64,000 nucleotides of DNA from Lumbricus rubellus (taxonomy: Eukaryota > Annelida > Clitellata > Crassiclitellata > Lumbricidae). How positions within the stretch are numbered: the stretch's first letter is position 1; each line of letters opens with the position of its first letter. The DNA is taken from the NCBI GenBank assembly GCA_945859605.1, contig OX243812.1, positions 45,974,846 through 46,038,845 on the forward strand, in the 5' to 3' direction. This document shows, piece by piece, positions 52,697 to 64,000 of the stretch. The position numbers and the translations under genes are program-made. A model generated the notes under the pieces. It searched no databases and was not told the DNA's origin. It saw only the letters and a program-made list of their open reading frames with translations.

Positions 52697-54100
52697 TCGA
52701 CTCAATTAACTTACTAGAAGCAGTGAGGTTCACCCAGTCTATATAGACCTACATATACGAGCGAACGACCATCCGCACTGATTTGAGTGAGGAGCAGCGT
52801 CTGAACACCGTTCACTATCAAACGTTTCATCTGATTTTGATTTCGCTTCAAAGCAAAACTGAGTTTCGTCGTTTCAACAGAAATCTATCGATTGGTGACT
52901 GATGCTGTAGTGTCTGGTGCATTCGATTCGTGTCTCACAGCCACAGTACAACAAACAGGGTTAGGCCAGACATTGGAATGCAGCGTCACAAGCTGCCCCG
53001 AGTGTTTTTGTTTTCTGTTTGAGCTAATAGCCTAAGTGAATAAGTTAGTTGTCTGAAATGACCTTAGGCCTATCTTACGCTGAATTGTCTGAGTTAACTT
53101 TACGATATCTGATCTTACACGATATTTAATTTTCTGGTTAATTCTTGCATTATTTCTTAGCGTGATACTATTTTCGCTTTACCTTACCTTGACTTCTTTA
53201 CATTACTATATAATTCATTGTATATAACTTATCCGGACACTTATTATAGCGCATTTAAAGTACCTCGCTGTACTCGTGATTCTTTAACAGATCAAAACAC
53301 GTGCGTTTGAAACAGTTTACAAATTTAATGTCTACTAAACAGGGTCAACGGTAACAACGCGTTAGTCATATTCAGACTATTCAGACTATTCAATGCAACA
53401 TTCTCCCAATGATGGGAGACTATTCCAGGTGACGACAGTCCAACACAAGAGGACAGCACGACATGATCGAGTTGAAGAGTGACAGCGCGTCATCTGCATA
53501 TCGCCATGGACCGCTGAAGAGCCAAAAAACGAACTCTAACCCAGCAGCTGACCAAAGACTTTAGCGCAGTGCTCTCCGATGTATCACAGAGCAGAGTGAC
53601 AGAGTCAGCAATTGAGACAGTGTCAGAATGACGATCTTGAAAACAATAACCGACGCTTTTCAGTGGGAAGTCATCGTAGAGCAGCTGACACGATAGTCAC
53701 TTTTATAGACTATGCGATCGTCTTGGATAATTGTTGAGCTACATTTTACTTTGTTCTTCAGGTGCTCTCTGTCTGTCTATTGGTAGAAGTTCACTTCCAA
53801 TGACATTATTTATTAGGTTAGCGGAATCTTTTATTTCTTATTAAATGATATTTCTCAGGATTTGTTCGTTGGTTTGGTTGATTCAATCGTCGATTTCAAT
53901 TCTTCAACATAAAAATAAATTGCATGCATATCTGCATGCTCTTCGTATATTAAATATACAGATTGCAATAAATAGCATAAAATTTTTATGCTATTTATCG
54001 CAATCTGTGCAATGCTTTGTGCATCTAATTGAATTTAATTAAGCATCGGATTCTTTAGATAGGCCTATTGTTTACAATCAACGGCCTTTCTGATACACAG
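52655..54100 (+). other. 3' UTR and downstream region of the dopamine receptor gene
   Basis: No further coding exon is seen. Candidate polyadenylation hexamers aataaa occur near 53914 and 53968. The second lies inside a hairpin described separately. Confidence 0.4.
53959..54007. repeat. Near-perfect 24-bp inverted repeat (hairpin)
   Basis: The arms cagattgcaataaatagcat and atgctatttatcgcaatctg pair with a single mismatch that is G:U-compatible in RNA, and the loop is almost absent. Each arm includes an aataaa or ttatcg core. Confidence 0.93.
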
Positions 54101-54989
54101 TTTTCCCTGTCCATTGGTTTTGATCTGTTATTATAAGCTGGATGTTGATTGTATTTTGCTAGAATGTAAGATTCTCAAGAACGCAAACAACCAAATCTGA
54201 AAATGTATGCACATAATATTTATGATCCTGTTTCATAGCAGAGAAGGTGAACAATAAGGAAGTCAACTAATTATTGCCATTACTGCAGTCTTTTCCGTAT
54301 AAGTTACTAATCGCAATATTTGTCTTATGGACTTATTGAATAACGGCATGCCTCATTGGCTGGGAATGAAGACGACAGGATAGATTAATTGTATTGGTCT
54401 ATTTTGATGTCGTTTGCAGCAGAACAGTCGATGGACAGCTAACGAATTATTTTCAGGTAAGCTATTTAACTCGTAAGATGAAGCCTAAAGGGTTACATGC
54501 AGGCCTATGCCTATACGAGTTCTCTTAAAAAAGGATAGGTCACACAAATAAACGGATTTATCGAATATTCCCCCTATGGCGTGAATTTCGCACACAGCAA
54601 ATGCATCATTGAGGAAAGTCTCGTTTTGGTTACTATAGCTAACATTTCAGATGACTCCAATTCCAGTAAGCCATGAGCACTCTATAGTTGCCCAAAGCTT
54701 GTATGGTCCTCACCAACATGATGGGCTGAGGGTCGCAATACTGTACAGTATGCTTTCTCCTCCTCAGCTTTTTGGGTTCTTTATTGGTTAGTGCGACCGG
54801 GTTTCAGTCTATCATGCGATACCTTATTCTATTCCATTTCCTCCATGAGGATGATATCCTCTATATTATAGGCTACTATCTCGTTTGAACAGTTATTAAG
54901 TGCTAATGAGATTCTAATCTCTTTACTGAGGCTGTCATGCATGGCGGACGGGGTCATGTACTGCATGACCTGCTGCCACTGGTCAAAGC

Positions 54990-55070
54990 CACCTTCTTCT
55001 GCCACCTTCTGCCACCTTCTATCACCTTCTGCCACCTTCTGCCACCTTCTGCCACCTTCTGCCACCTGTG
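54990..55070. repeat. 10-base tandem repeat (gccaccttct)
   Basis: About seven copies with one variant (atcaccttct). Confidence 0.92.
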
Positions 55071-56054
55071 CCATGCACAAACCCATAGCCACACAAGCAC
55101 GACGATCAAGGAAAGCTTTCATCATTACGACGATGATATTAATATTTGATGAATTGGATTTAGGATAATAATATCGTGTTGTTAGTGTTCGATTAATTCG
55201 GTGAATTATGCATGTCTATTCCCATGTCTGAACATCAAAATGTGGTTAGCAACTAGATAATAAAAGGATATTCTTATCTTATATCTTATCTGATCTGATC
55301 TTATCTGTCTATAGACATGCATACAAGCATAATGTATACGCAGATTTAACCGGCTTGAACGTGTTCGTTTGAGATATAATTAGGCTTTCTTGCCCATTAC
55401 AATATTGATTGAATTGTGCGTCGCTTTGATTTTCTAATTTAATCTCGTGATGATTCTCGTAAAAACTGGAAAAACTCTGGAAGGATCCTTGCAAACGACA
55501 ATTATTTTACCTTAGAGAATGAAGGCCTATATAGTCTGTTGGTTGTTCATGGTCCAAATTGATGACTTCAAACGAATAGAACCGCTGTCTAAAAGGGAAG
55601 TGAGTAGGTCTATGCTTCGATGGATCTAACATTAACTCAGATTAACTTTGGAATTTTGAATCGAACAACGTAAATTCGAAGCAACCACGAATAGTTCTGC
55701 AATTCTCTGCTGCTAATAATTATCATGAAGGCGCACAAGAACAGAACAGAAGGCCTAGTTCTGTTCAAATCCTGCAATTAGGCTATTATCTGCATAAGAC
55801 TGTAGGCTACTTACCAAACTCACAGGCCTAAGCGTAAAACTTCTGCAATCAACGCAGAAAGTGATTGCAAACACGATTGCATCTCTTGCTGATAATTTAC
55901 ATCGCAAGATGTTTATTGTTAGAATGCTGTAGCCTACTCATAATGATAATTTATTGTTATTTGTTAGAATGCTGTAGCCTACTTATAATGACAGTTGATT
56001 GTTGTTACCAGAATGCGGATATGCGATTGAATGACTGATTAATAAAGAATATAC
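55071..56054. other. Intergenic stretch, nothing recognised
   Basis: The stretch is AT-rich. A 30-base phrase around gttagaatgctgtagcctac is repeated near 55918 and 55963. Confidence 0.45.
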
Positions 56055-56215
56055 TTACTTACTTTCTCATCTACTTAGACCTACTTACTCGCTTACTCAC
56101 TTTCTCACTTACGTACGTACCTACTTACTTACTTACTTACTTATTTCCCTCTTGCTTACTTAATTAATTACCTACTTACTTATTTCCCTGCTTGCTTACT
56201 TACCTACTTACACTC
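56055..56215. repeat. (CTTA)n microsatellite, imperfect
   Basis: Interrupted cttacttac units with a duplicated sub-block containing tatttccctcttgcttactt. A short related tract is at 8998-9017. Confidence 0.88.
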
Positions 56216-56724
56216 GTACACAGTGTAATCGCCTGAGCCTACAATTTGGAGACAAGGTTTCACCGACATATGGATCTGCTCTAGCTTTGAACAAACAAAT
56301 CCTAAAGATGAAATCGACTGAGATAACGGATTACACTTGAAACACTTCTGGCTCATACGGCATACGAACCTAATTTCGTTAAAATAAGTAAGATAGGTTT
56401 TTGCTTTTCTATCGAGCCAATTTTCGTATTGCACTGATTGATGGCAATTTAACATCGACACAGTTACGATGACAATCATTTTACCTTTCATGTTGCGTTT
56501 CGAAAGAACTGGAATCGGAGACTAACTTAATAACCTAATTACAATGACTAATAACAATGACTATTTACAATGACTAATACGAATAAAGTAGGTCTATACT
56601 AAATAATTAGACCGATTGACAGCCGCATACACAGAACATCGAGAATAAAAACAATTATGATCTACCGTATAGACTCTATTTGTTACTCGAATTTATTGCA
56701 GTAATTGTTTATATCGTACAGTGG

Positions 56725-57175
56725 CAGGGGCGGATACAGAAATTTTTGAAGGGGGAGGGCAAAATTTTAGGTGATCTTTGATGAAAAATATGATGACCTT
56801 ATTAGTCATCCGGCCGAAATGTGTGAAAAATAGGCCTATACATTTTTTAGTCATCCGGCCGAAATGTGCGAAAAATATACGATTTTCCCGGCCAAAACAT
56901 TCGATGACTTTTTAGTATGAATCCGGCCAATATGTGTTAAAATATACATTTTTAGTCATCCGGCCGAAATGTGTGAAAAATATACCATTTTCCCTGCAAA
57001 AAGTCCGATGACCTTTTCTAGTCATCTGGCCATGATCTCTTCGGAATAAGCCTATGCTATGACGACCTCTCTATTTGTGCATTGATTTAAAGGTTCTTGA
57101 AAGCAAATGGGGGCCCACATCCCATGCAATATTTAAATGGGTCGTAACCAGATTGGTCCTCTAGATCCGCCCCTG
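56725..57175. mobile_element. MITE-like element with caggggcggat ends
   Basis: An 11-bp terminal inverted repeat, caggggcggat and atccgcccctg, bounds 451 bases. The interior has four to five copies of a unit containing tttttagtcatccggccgaa and atgtgtgaaaaatata. A clear target duplication was not found. The tagtcatccgg motif is shared with the hAT-type MITE at 41874-42241. Confidence 0.75.
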
Positions 57176-57204
57176 TAAGCCTAAAGTGGAAAATACTTGC
57201 ATGT

Positions 57205-57330
57205 TGTTGTTTAACGACACTGTGTGATAGCAAAACGCCATTAGCGTTGCCCTCCTCTTCCATCCGGGCTTGGGACTGGCACAGCCAAAGTGCGAGCAGT
57301 GTCGGCGTTGTAGCAGATGCTATTCTACCG
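57205..57330. repeat. Dispersed SINE-type fragment
   Basis: The stretch has tttaacgacactg and a core (ctcttccatccgggcttggg, then ccaaagtgcgagca) related to the copies at 42470 and 43025. Confidence 0.45.
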
Positions 57331-57947
57331 TGACGATTTTTAAGTCTTGTCACTTCGCAACTGTTACTGTTTGCTGAAACCATCTCCATCTAGCGATTGT
57401 ACTTTCACTTTTATATTCGCTCTCATTCAATGGATCCACTGTATAATTTCGACTAGCAGCGTTGACTGAGACAGACACAGACGGACAGAGATACACAGAG
57501 TGACAAAACGCACAAATACACACAGACGCACACGTAGGCACGCTAATAAAGCACACACACAGATGTTGGCAGTACATTTGGCATTTGAAGTACGCAATTT
57601 CTTCGAATTGATTCTCTCGAGAAAAAAACACAGAGATAAAACGAAATTCTCTTCATACAAGTTTATCTAGCTACATACTAACGAATAGAATTGAATAGAA
57701 TTGAATAGAATGCTCAAGTCTCACAAATAATAATATTAGAACTTTGTGGCCTATCACGGTCAACAACAAAGCGACACAATTTTTATCTGAGCGCATTAAA
57801 AACGTCGAAGATCTCACTTATGAAGACGAACGGTATTTGAACAAGTTGTTCTCAAGAAGACGTATTAGAGTTAATCCACAGATCTGAATCCTTCCAGTCA
57901 ATCGATTGGGTTAAAGTTTAACGAATCCTTGACTATAGTGCTTTCGT

Positions 57948-57998
57948 TACCACGACAACCGTTGCCATGACAACCGTTGCCATGACAATCGTTGCCAT
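57948..57998. repeat. 15-base tandem repeat (gacaaccgttgccat)
   Basis: Three copies, just downstream of the stop codon of the minus-strand receptor gene. Confidence 0.85.
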
Positions 57999-58092
57999 GG
58001 GTATCTATCATCTGCGCTCTTCACTTCATCGCTCGTCCTTTCATTCATTCGCTAGGCGGAGCCACGAGTGATGACGTCATCGTCGTGTATGA

Positions 58093-59307
58093 CTAGAGCA
58101 GACGAGAAGAGTCGTTAGCAGCCACTTCCGTTTTGACGGTCGTTGCGTAGGTGTCGTATGTGCGGTTGCAGGTCTCCAGTATCGCCATCGATGCATACTT
58201 GGAGGGATCGACGCCGCTGCATTCCGCGGACGGTCCTCCTTGCGAGGACCCTGACTGGAAGAGACCCTTGAGAGTCTCACGGAACTGTCGACTCATTCCA
58301 CAGTAGATGAAGAAGTTGAGTGGATAGCTGACGAGAATGAAGAAGTTGATGAAGAGCGATGCTACGCTGGCAGACATCGGATCCATGATCACCTCATCCT
58401 GGATGTTTTCCACGATCATGACGATGAAGAGAATGGCCAACGGAAACTCAACGACGAGGAATACACCAACGACGGCCACCAACATCATCGTCGTTACATT
58501 ACTCTCCGCCAGGCGGCGTGACTCCGTGCGGCGATTCTGCTTCATCAGCTGCTGACGTCTCGTCTGCGCCACTCGCATCGTCTGCACGAGAATGGCGTTC
58601 ATGAAGACGAGCGCCGTGCAGGGAACCAGATGAATGAAGACGACACGGAACCAGTAGTAGACGTTGAAGTAGACGTCAAGATTGTCACCGATGAACTGCG
58701 AGTAGACGTAGCGACAGCTGACGAGGGTCGTTTCCGGTTGAAGGCGCGACTTGACGACAACCGGAATGTAGTGTACTTCGAGAAATCGCGAGATCTGCGA
58801 CAAGATGGCGATGGCGTAGATGAAGATGGCGACTCGGATCGTGTTGGAAACGGTGCACCAGCGCCTTGCCTCCAGCGAATGACAGACGTAGATGTAGCGC
58901 TGAACGGCGAGAGCAACGGTCAACCAGATGGACGCCGTATGGAAGGTCGTTGGCAGGAAATCCGTCAGACAATAGTAGGCGAAGCACCATCTGTACGGCA
59001 CATATTCAGCGTAGTGACCCCAGCTGAAGAAGTAGACGTAGCAGGGAATGGGACAGACGCCGGTCAGCATGTCGGAGACGGCCATTGCGACGAGCAGCGT
59101 GTTCGTCGCACTGCGCATGTTCGGCTTGAGCAGAACGGCGCAGACGCAGACATTCGTGACGATGGTGAGCAGGACGAGAGCTGGAGACAGGTACCCGTTG
59201 ACGGGAACCATGTAAGGGTTGAATTCGAGTAGGAATGGGTCCGTTGTTGATGAACCATTGTCTTTTGTCTCGTTGTGCGACTCTGGCGGGATGCTGGAGT
59301 TTACCAT
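58093..59307 (-). CDS. Neuropeptide GPCR, sex-peptide/MIP receptor-like, intronless, 404 residues
   Basis: This is a complete single-exon class A receptor. The N-terminus is about 40 residues long with N-glycosylation sites at N3 and N12. TM1 carries TNVCVCAVLL and TM2 has AMAVSD. TM3 ends in LTVALAVQRYIYVCH, with QRY in place of DRY. An ARRWCTV second loop, TM4-TM6 and a TM7 reading SYPLNFFIYCGMSRQFRETL follow. QRYIYVC, WCT and the NFFIYCGMSRQFRETL signature are what I recall of the sex-peptide/myoinhibitory-peptide receptors and the related myosuppressin/FMRFamide receptors. MIP-type peptides are therefore the likely ligand, by inference. The ATG at 59307 is the first in frame, and its length suits the family. 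The overlapping plus-strand frames are shadows. Confidence 0.88.
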   Translation of the reverse strand: MVNSSIPPESHNETKDNGSSTTDPFLLEFNPYMVPVNGYLSPALVLLTIVTNVCVCAVLLKPNMRSATNTLLVAMAVSDMLTGVCPIPCYVYFFSWGHYAEYVPYRWCFAYYCLTDFLPTTFHTASIWLTVALAVQRYIYVCHSLEARRWCTVSNTIRVAIFIYAIAILSQISRFLEVHYIPVVVKSRLQPETTLVSCRYVYSQFIGDNLDVYFNVYYWFRVVFIHLVPCTALVFMNAILVQTMRVAQTRRQQLMKQNRRTESRRLAESNVTTMMLVAVVGVFLVVEFPLAILFIVMIVENIQDEVIMDPMSASVASLFINFFILVSYPLNFFIYCGMSRQFRETLKGLFQSGSSQGGPSAECSGVDPSKYASMAILETCNRTYDTYATTVKTEVAANDSSRLL

Positions 59308-59842
59308 GTCTGGTTACTTACTGATCTCAGTCAGACACATTTGTAGTTAACCCGGTCTATATGAATCCGTCCCAAAAAGGTGTTCCTAGACAATACTATG
59401 TGCAGATGGAAACCAGTCTATCAAGCCATGAAGATCGAACTCAACTATGGATCAGCCAGTGAATCATCTCACAACAATTCTTAGAGATGGGGCTAAATAT
59501 ATTGTTGTGCAAAGATGAAATTAAAGCGTAGACTTGAATGCGGCTTGTACATGTATGTGGAAACGGTTTCACCTGCATTGACCTGTATCTCACTTGTTAG
59601 TCAGAATCCATTAAACGCGGCGAGCCTTTTTATCTGGTAAGTTAAAAGCGTTACTTCGAATGGTGGGTATACAATACTTGACTCGCTGCAGTAACGAGAT
59701 AGGTCTTCATTGTCTAGAACACACACACAGGAGCGTGCGTTGATGCAACAGCAACAGGATTACACCTTTTAAAGTTCCTTACATGCATTCAGATAACTGG
59801 CGAATTATAGTCCAACCGCCGACGTTTTAGTGCGTGCTTAGT
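59308..59842. other. Region upstream of the peptide receptor gene
   Basis: No promoter element can be assigned. A donor-like gtaagt lies on the minus strand just before the ATG (about 59314-59319), but with an intronless coding region its use is doubtful. Confidence 0.35.
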
Positions 59843-59850
59843 GTCTAGAG

Positions 59851-60931
59851 CAGTGCTGTCCAACCTGCGGCCCGCGGGCCGCATGCGGCCCGCGAGGCGA
59901 TTTTAAGTGGCCCGCCAGGGCTCGCTAAATTTGTGCACTTTGGGTGAAATGAAGTAAAGAAATAGTCACTGGTCGACTTGAGCATTTATTTTTCTTATTG
60001 ATTCTACGACATTTGCCGATTTGGAATGCTATCAGGAAGGCCAATCCAAAAAAGTAATATCATCTTTCTTTTCCTTGGGTTAGGTTCCCGTAGTCTATCT
60101 GGAGATTGACACACGACTTCCGATTTTAAAAAACTCTTACTACTGCAGTGTACTCAACTAAACGGACCATGCAAACCGTCTCAAACCGTTCACTTCTAGT
60201 CAGTCTCTGAAATTTGTAGCTATACAGACTACAGAATTACAGCACATCTGCAAGTGACTGCGACCATATCTTTCAAGAGACAGCCAGGATTCTAGTTCTA
60301 AGGAAACAATTGATAAGAGACCCAGGGCGACGAATGGTGATGTCTTGGCTCTTTCTGGTCCGACGACTTTAGACCGAGACCCTTGCTTCGACATTTTTTA
60401 AAATGAAATCCAGAGCGAGAGGTTGGAAATTCGCCCCAGTCACAAAGTGGATCGATCTTAACCAAAAAATTGACTGGGCGACGTAATGAAGAGCTGAGCA
60501 GTCCAAACTGTGTTTGGGAGACGAAACCGAGTGCAAGACACATTTTGGTGCTCGTCTATAATTGTGAAGCATGACAATCGTGGTTTGTGTAGTCCACATG
60601 CTGTTATTCATTATTATTATTCTGATGAGACAAGTCTTGTCGAACTCTTTTCATAAATTGCTCAATATCAAGACTTTCCTCTGGGTGGGGATCGAGTAGG
60701 CCTATCTCTAAATATAGTTATCTTGAACAGGCGGTATATAAATTTCATATATCGATAGCTAAATTTATAAATAGATTATAATCATTCCACATTAAATTTC
60801 AATATTCGTTTAAATGCTAGGTCTACTATAATAGGCTATATTATAGTAAATTTTGAGTTTGCTGTTGTGGCCCTCGGCTTCAAGAGTCTTGCTTTTGCGG
60901 CCCGTGGTGCCAAAAAGGTTGGACAGCACTG
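59851..60931. mobile_element. Non-autonomous hAT element (Charlie-like ends)
   Basis: The ends are cagtgctgtccaacctgcgg and a matching ggttggacagcactg. Perfect 8-bp target duplications gtctagag flank them at 59843-59850 and 60932-60939. The gcggcccgcgg-type subterminal sequence is typical of hAT/Charlie elements. Interior minus-strand frames (60298-60611) might be transposase remnants, but I cannot confirm a motif. Confidence 0.93.
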
Positions 60932-60939
60932 GTCTAGAG

Positions 60940-62800
60940 GCACTTGTCCGTCGACGATAACCAGTCGAAGACAAACGATGTGGGTGAATTGGGTGATTCT
61001 TCAAAGTGTAATCGACTGCATGCACGTCGTGATGCCATAAATCACCTTTCAAGCGATCCGTTTCATTCACAGATTATTTTGCGAACGATTTTTTCTCCTT
61101 CTGTCTGATTCGTCGCTGCTCGAGTAGATCGCTCACAACTCTGCATCTCGCTTGAATGGCGCCGTCGGTCACAACAGGTGCATGCAGCGACAATCTGTTA
61201 CAAGCACGAACGCGTCGTTTCATAGGGGTGCTGCGACTGCATGCAAAGCGAATCAATAGGCCTATGTCACGAATTGAGATGTCTTCAATCATGTTTTGTT
61301 GTCGTTCTATCTCCATGGCTGCATGCTCTAACGCGTGCACTGTCGGTCTTCACTGTGTGAGACCAGTTCATTCGAAAATGTCAACCAGATAATATCAGGA
61401 ATAATGATTTATTACGTCTATCGCTGATGTGGAAGAAATGACATCGTGATGTCTTGTCTTGTCTTTAGACGATGTTCCAAAAAACGATAATAATTTTTTT
61501 AACTTATAGGTTTATTCAAGCAGCACATAGGCTACATAATTTATTTTTATTTTTATTTTCAACAACCTGTACCTGGTACCATGTACCGGAAAAAGTTTAA
61601 CCGTAGCCATCATTATTGCTCTTAATTTTCTCTATTGCTAATTTTCCTGTTGTCGATACAGTCTCATGCTGACGCTTAAGCGACTCGGATTTTGTTTCAT
61701 CGATTAATTAAATCATATTAGGAATCTTAAGATATTCATAAATGCGCCGATAATAAGCCAATTAGTGTTGCTGCGTGTGTATGCGTACGTTAGTCAAAGA
61801 AGTCTTTCCTCGCATACATAGTGATTGATCTTATAATTGCCTCCAGAGACTCTGCTCAAAGGCTGCGGTAGGCAGATAAAAGACAGCCCTCCTCCTCCTC
61901 CTCATAGACGTCTGAGCTTCCTTCATTCACCTGCTAAGCTTTCATCAACTGATCACAGAAACTTGAAGGCAACGGTCGCGTTGACTCTTCTTTCATTTCC
62001 ACTTTCTTTATAGATCTTCTTCACGACTCTCGAACTTGATGACCTACAGCAGAAAATGATTTCAGAGGAAACTTTACGTAAATAACGCATGAGGTAGAAT
62101 TAACAAATTAGTTGCCTTATTTTGGCAATTCTCTTTATTTAAATTTTGTATTATTAACTTCACTGAAGCGCGAACAAGTAGGCCTAGGCTATCCTCTTTC
62201 ATTATCGGTACGGAATCATTCGTACGGATTCGACTTTAAAGTCCTTTAAAAGACTTGATTTGAGAAGACAATGTGATGACTGATGAATGCTTCATTCCTA
62301 TCTATAATACAGTTGACATTCTTCGCTATTGAGTTCTATATTTCTGCAATTGATCCTTCTATTCGAAATTGAATCATACAGAGACGCAGTCTTTGGATAT
62401 AGTCTCTGAACGTTGGTTCGATCGTTGATTTTCAGGTTTTGTGGATATAATTAGGCCTAGATATAAATATGCAAACCTTATCACAAGAAAATCAACAAAC
62501 TCATGCCACGTTTCGACCAGGGACTTTAAATTTGCTGCTTTTCTTCCAACAAATATTGTAATATAAATAATGACTGTACAATGTACATGTATGTCTTTTT
62601 TATAAATCTGATTATGTCCTGAGGAGAGGAACGCCATCTGCTGATTGGACATCGAAATGATAGAATATGCAAATAAATATTCAATAATAATAAAAATATT
62701 TAATGATAAAGGGTAGTTGCTGTAGCGCCTACAGTGAAACATGTCTATTTCTGTTATGAATGTAGTGGTTTTTCTGTTAGAGTTGCTTTTATCATCCACG
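60940..62800. other. Intergenic stretch, nothing recognised
   Basis: Open frames at 61074-61392 and 62374-62799 have no recognisable domain. Confidence 0.45.
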
Positions 62801-62807
62801 GCGTAAC

Positions 62808-62886
62808 ATGATCATTGATCATTGATCATTGATCATTGATCATTGATCGTTGATCATTGATCATTGATCATTGATCATTGATCATG
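62808..62886. repeat. 7-base tandem repeat (tgatcat), about 11 copies
   Basis: A near-perfect run of tgatcat with one tgatcgt variant. The unit contains the palindrome tgatca. Confidence 0.95.
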
Positions 62887-64000
62887 CATCAATTTCCAAT
62901 GAATGTTACATCGCATGAATTGCTATCGAACGCCATTCGAATGGACGATTGTCCCGGGGGACACGGGGCCTTACCAATCTACGGACTATAGACACAGACA
63001 CAGTCGAACAGCGACCTCTCACGCTCTGTGCTTCTGTTTGATCAGATTACTTTATGCTTGTTTCACGTAACCTCTCCTCTGTGAAGTGGGAGATATTGTC
63101 AGAGCAATGGCGAAAGCGATATATAGCCTATGAACTTTAAAAAAACTGTGAGATAAACAGCAACAACTTCCATCAATTGAATGATACTCTATCTCATCGT
63201 CTGCTCCTACGTCATTCGATTGCGTGAGAACTGAACTGTGAAGACCCGTATGTCGACCGTTCTTCTTCTATGCCATCATCGATCCATCAAGATCTAACAA
63301 TCGCTTAGGAAATCCTGATGCGGGTATCTATACTCAGGACGGATGAATGTGACAATGCTATTGTGCTGGATTTTCTCTTGCCATCGTGACATGCTGCAAT
63401 ATATATTATATATATAATATTATATGTTCTAATAAGTTTATACAAAAAGGCCTATCTAGTTTTATGCACAACGAACTGCGGTAGTGGCCTTTAGAAATGG
63501 ATGGATTATACGTAGGCTACTTGATGCTAATTGATCCGCAATTGCCCGATAACAGCGCTTCATCTTATCCAGAAGGCTATCGATCGCAGCTAGGCTAGTT
63601 CAACTACATGTACATGTAACTCTTTCGCACTGCTGCTCAAAGCAAACTGGCTGCTCTGCCCCTCATGCGACATGGCTACCCATCCGGTGAACTATTTGTA
63701 TCTCAAATCAGAAGACTCATAACTCTCACCCTAGAATCTTCGCTGTGGCTATAAGCTTATATAGTCGTCTTTTGAAACTGGTTGCCTTTCGTTAAATAAG
63801 CAAGCGGCTCTTGGTCCTTCTTTTCTCTCTCTTTCTCGCTCTGTCTGTCTCTGTCTCTCGCTCTTTTCTGTAACGGCTTGAAAAACATCACAATACAGTA
63901 TCAATATTCTTGGTTTTGAATTGTTACTGTAAGTTTTGCAAATTGCAGCGTATATGACCAGTTTCTTTTGAAAAGTCGCAGTGCAAACTGTGAAAACTGT
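62887..64000. other. Right-edge stretch, nothing recognised
   Basis: AT-rich DNA with a short tatata tract near 63400-63425 and a ctct run near 63820-63860. No gene is supported. Confidence 0.4.

Noticed and set aside
58630..59232. 200-codon plus-strand frame opposite the peptide receptor
   Set aside because: Shadow frame; the minus strand has a full seven-helix receptor.

Overview
The window is eukaryotic nuclear DNA from an animal, most likely a marine invertebrate. Two G-protein-coupled receptor genes of bilaterian type are present. One has four exons with GT-AG introns in consistent phases. The rest is AT-rich non-coding DNA full of microsatellites, tRNA-headed SINEs, DNA-transposon remnants, one non-LTR retrotransposon and a DNA polymerase B gene of the Polinton/Maverick kind. 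The second receptor resembles the sex-peptide/MIP receptor family, which is an invertebrate family; the motif taggccta recurs throughout. A non-vertebrate deuterostome or a lophotrochozoan fits, but the species cannot be settled from this sequence.

Layout. 1-3047 (minus): spliced mobile-element gene with a coiled coil, CxxC zinc-binding motifs and a type B DNA polymerase region. It runs off the left edge and carries one frame break near 375-385. 3473-4378 (minus): further candidate exons that look like a duplicate of its 5' exons. 4160-5720: tandem repeats and an AT-rich tract. 5730-10325: non-coding DNA with triplet and 13-base repeats and one dispersed retroelement tail. 10326-11781: a 5'-truncated RTE-like retrotransposon flanked by an 11-base target duplication, whose 5' end is a perfect 38-bp foldback. 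11793-21299: intergenic DNA with tandem repeats, a second copy of the dispersed tail and a mariner transposase relic.

21300-52654 (plus): a complete D2-like dopamine receptor of 589 residues. Its coding exons are 21300-21677, 47956-48068, 50275-51311 and 52413-52654. The 26-kb first intron holds most of the repeats: two mariner-like elements with long inverted repeats, three SINEs, a hAT-type MITE, a duplicated 400-bp block and many satellites. 52655-58092: 3' region and intergenic DNA. 58093-59307 (minus): an intronless peptide receptor of 404 residues. 59851-60931: a non-autonomous hAT element with a perfect 8-bp target duplication. 60940-64000: nothing recognised apart from short repeats.

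The two receptors face each other (plus, then minus) about 5.4 kb apart. Both would signal at the plasma membrane, one to dopamine and one to a neuropeptide. Nothing in the sequence shows that they are co-regulated.
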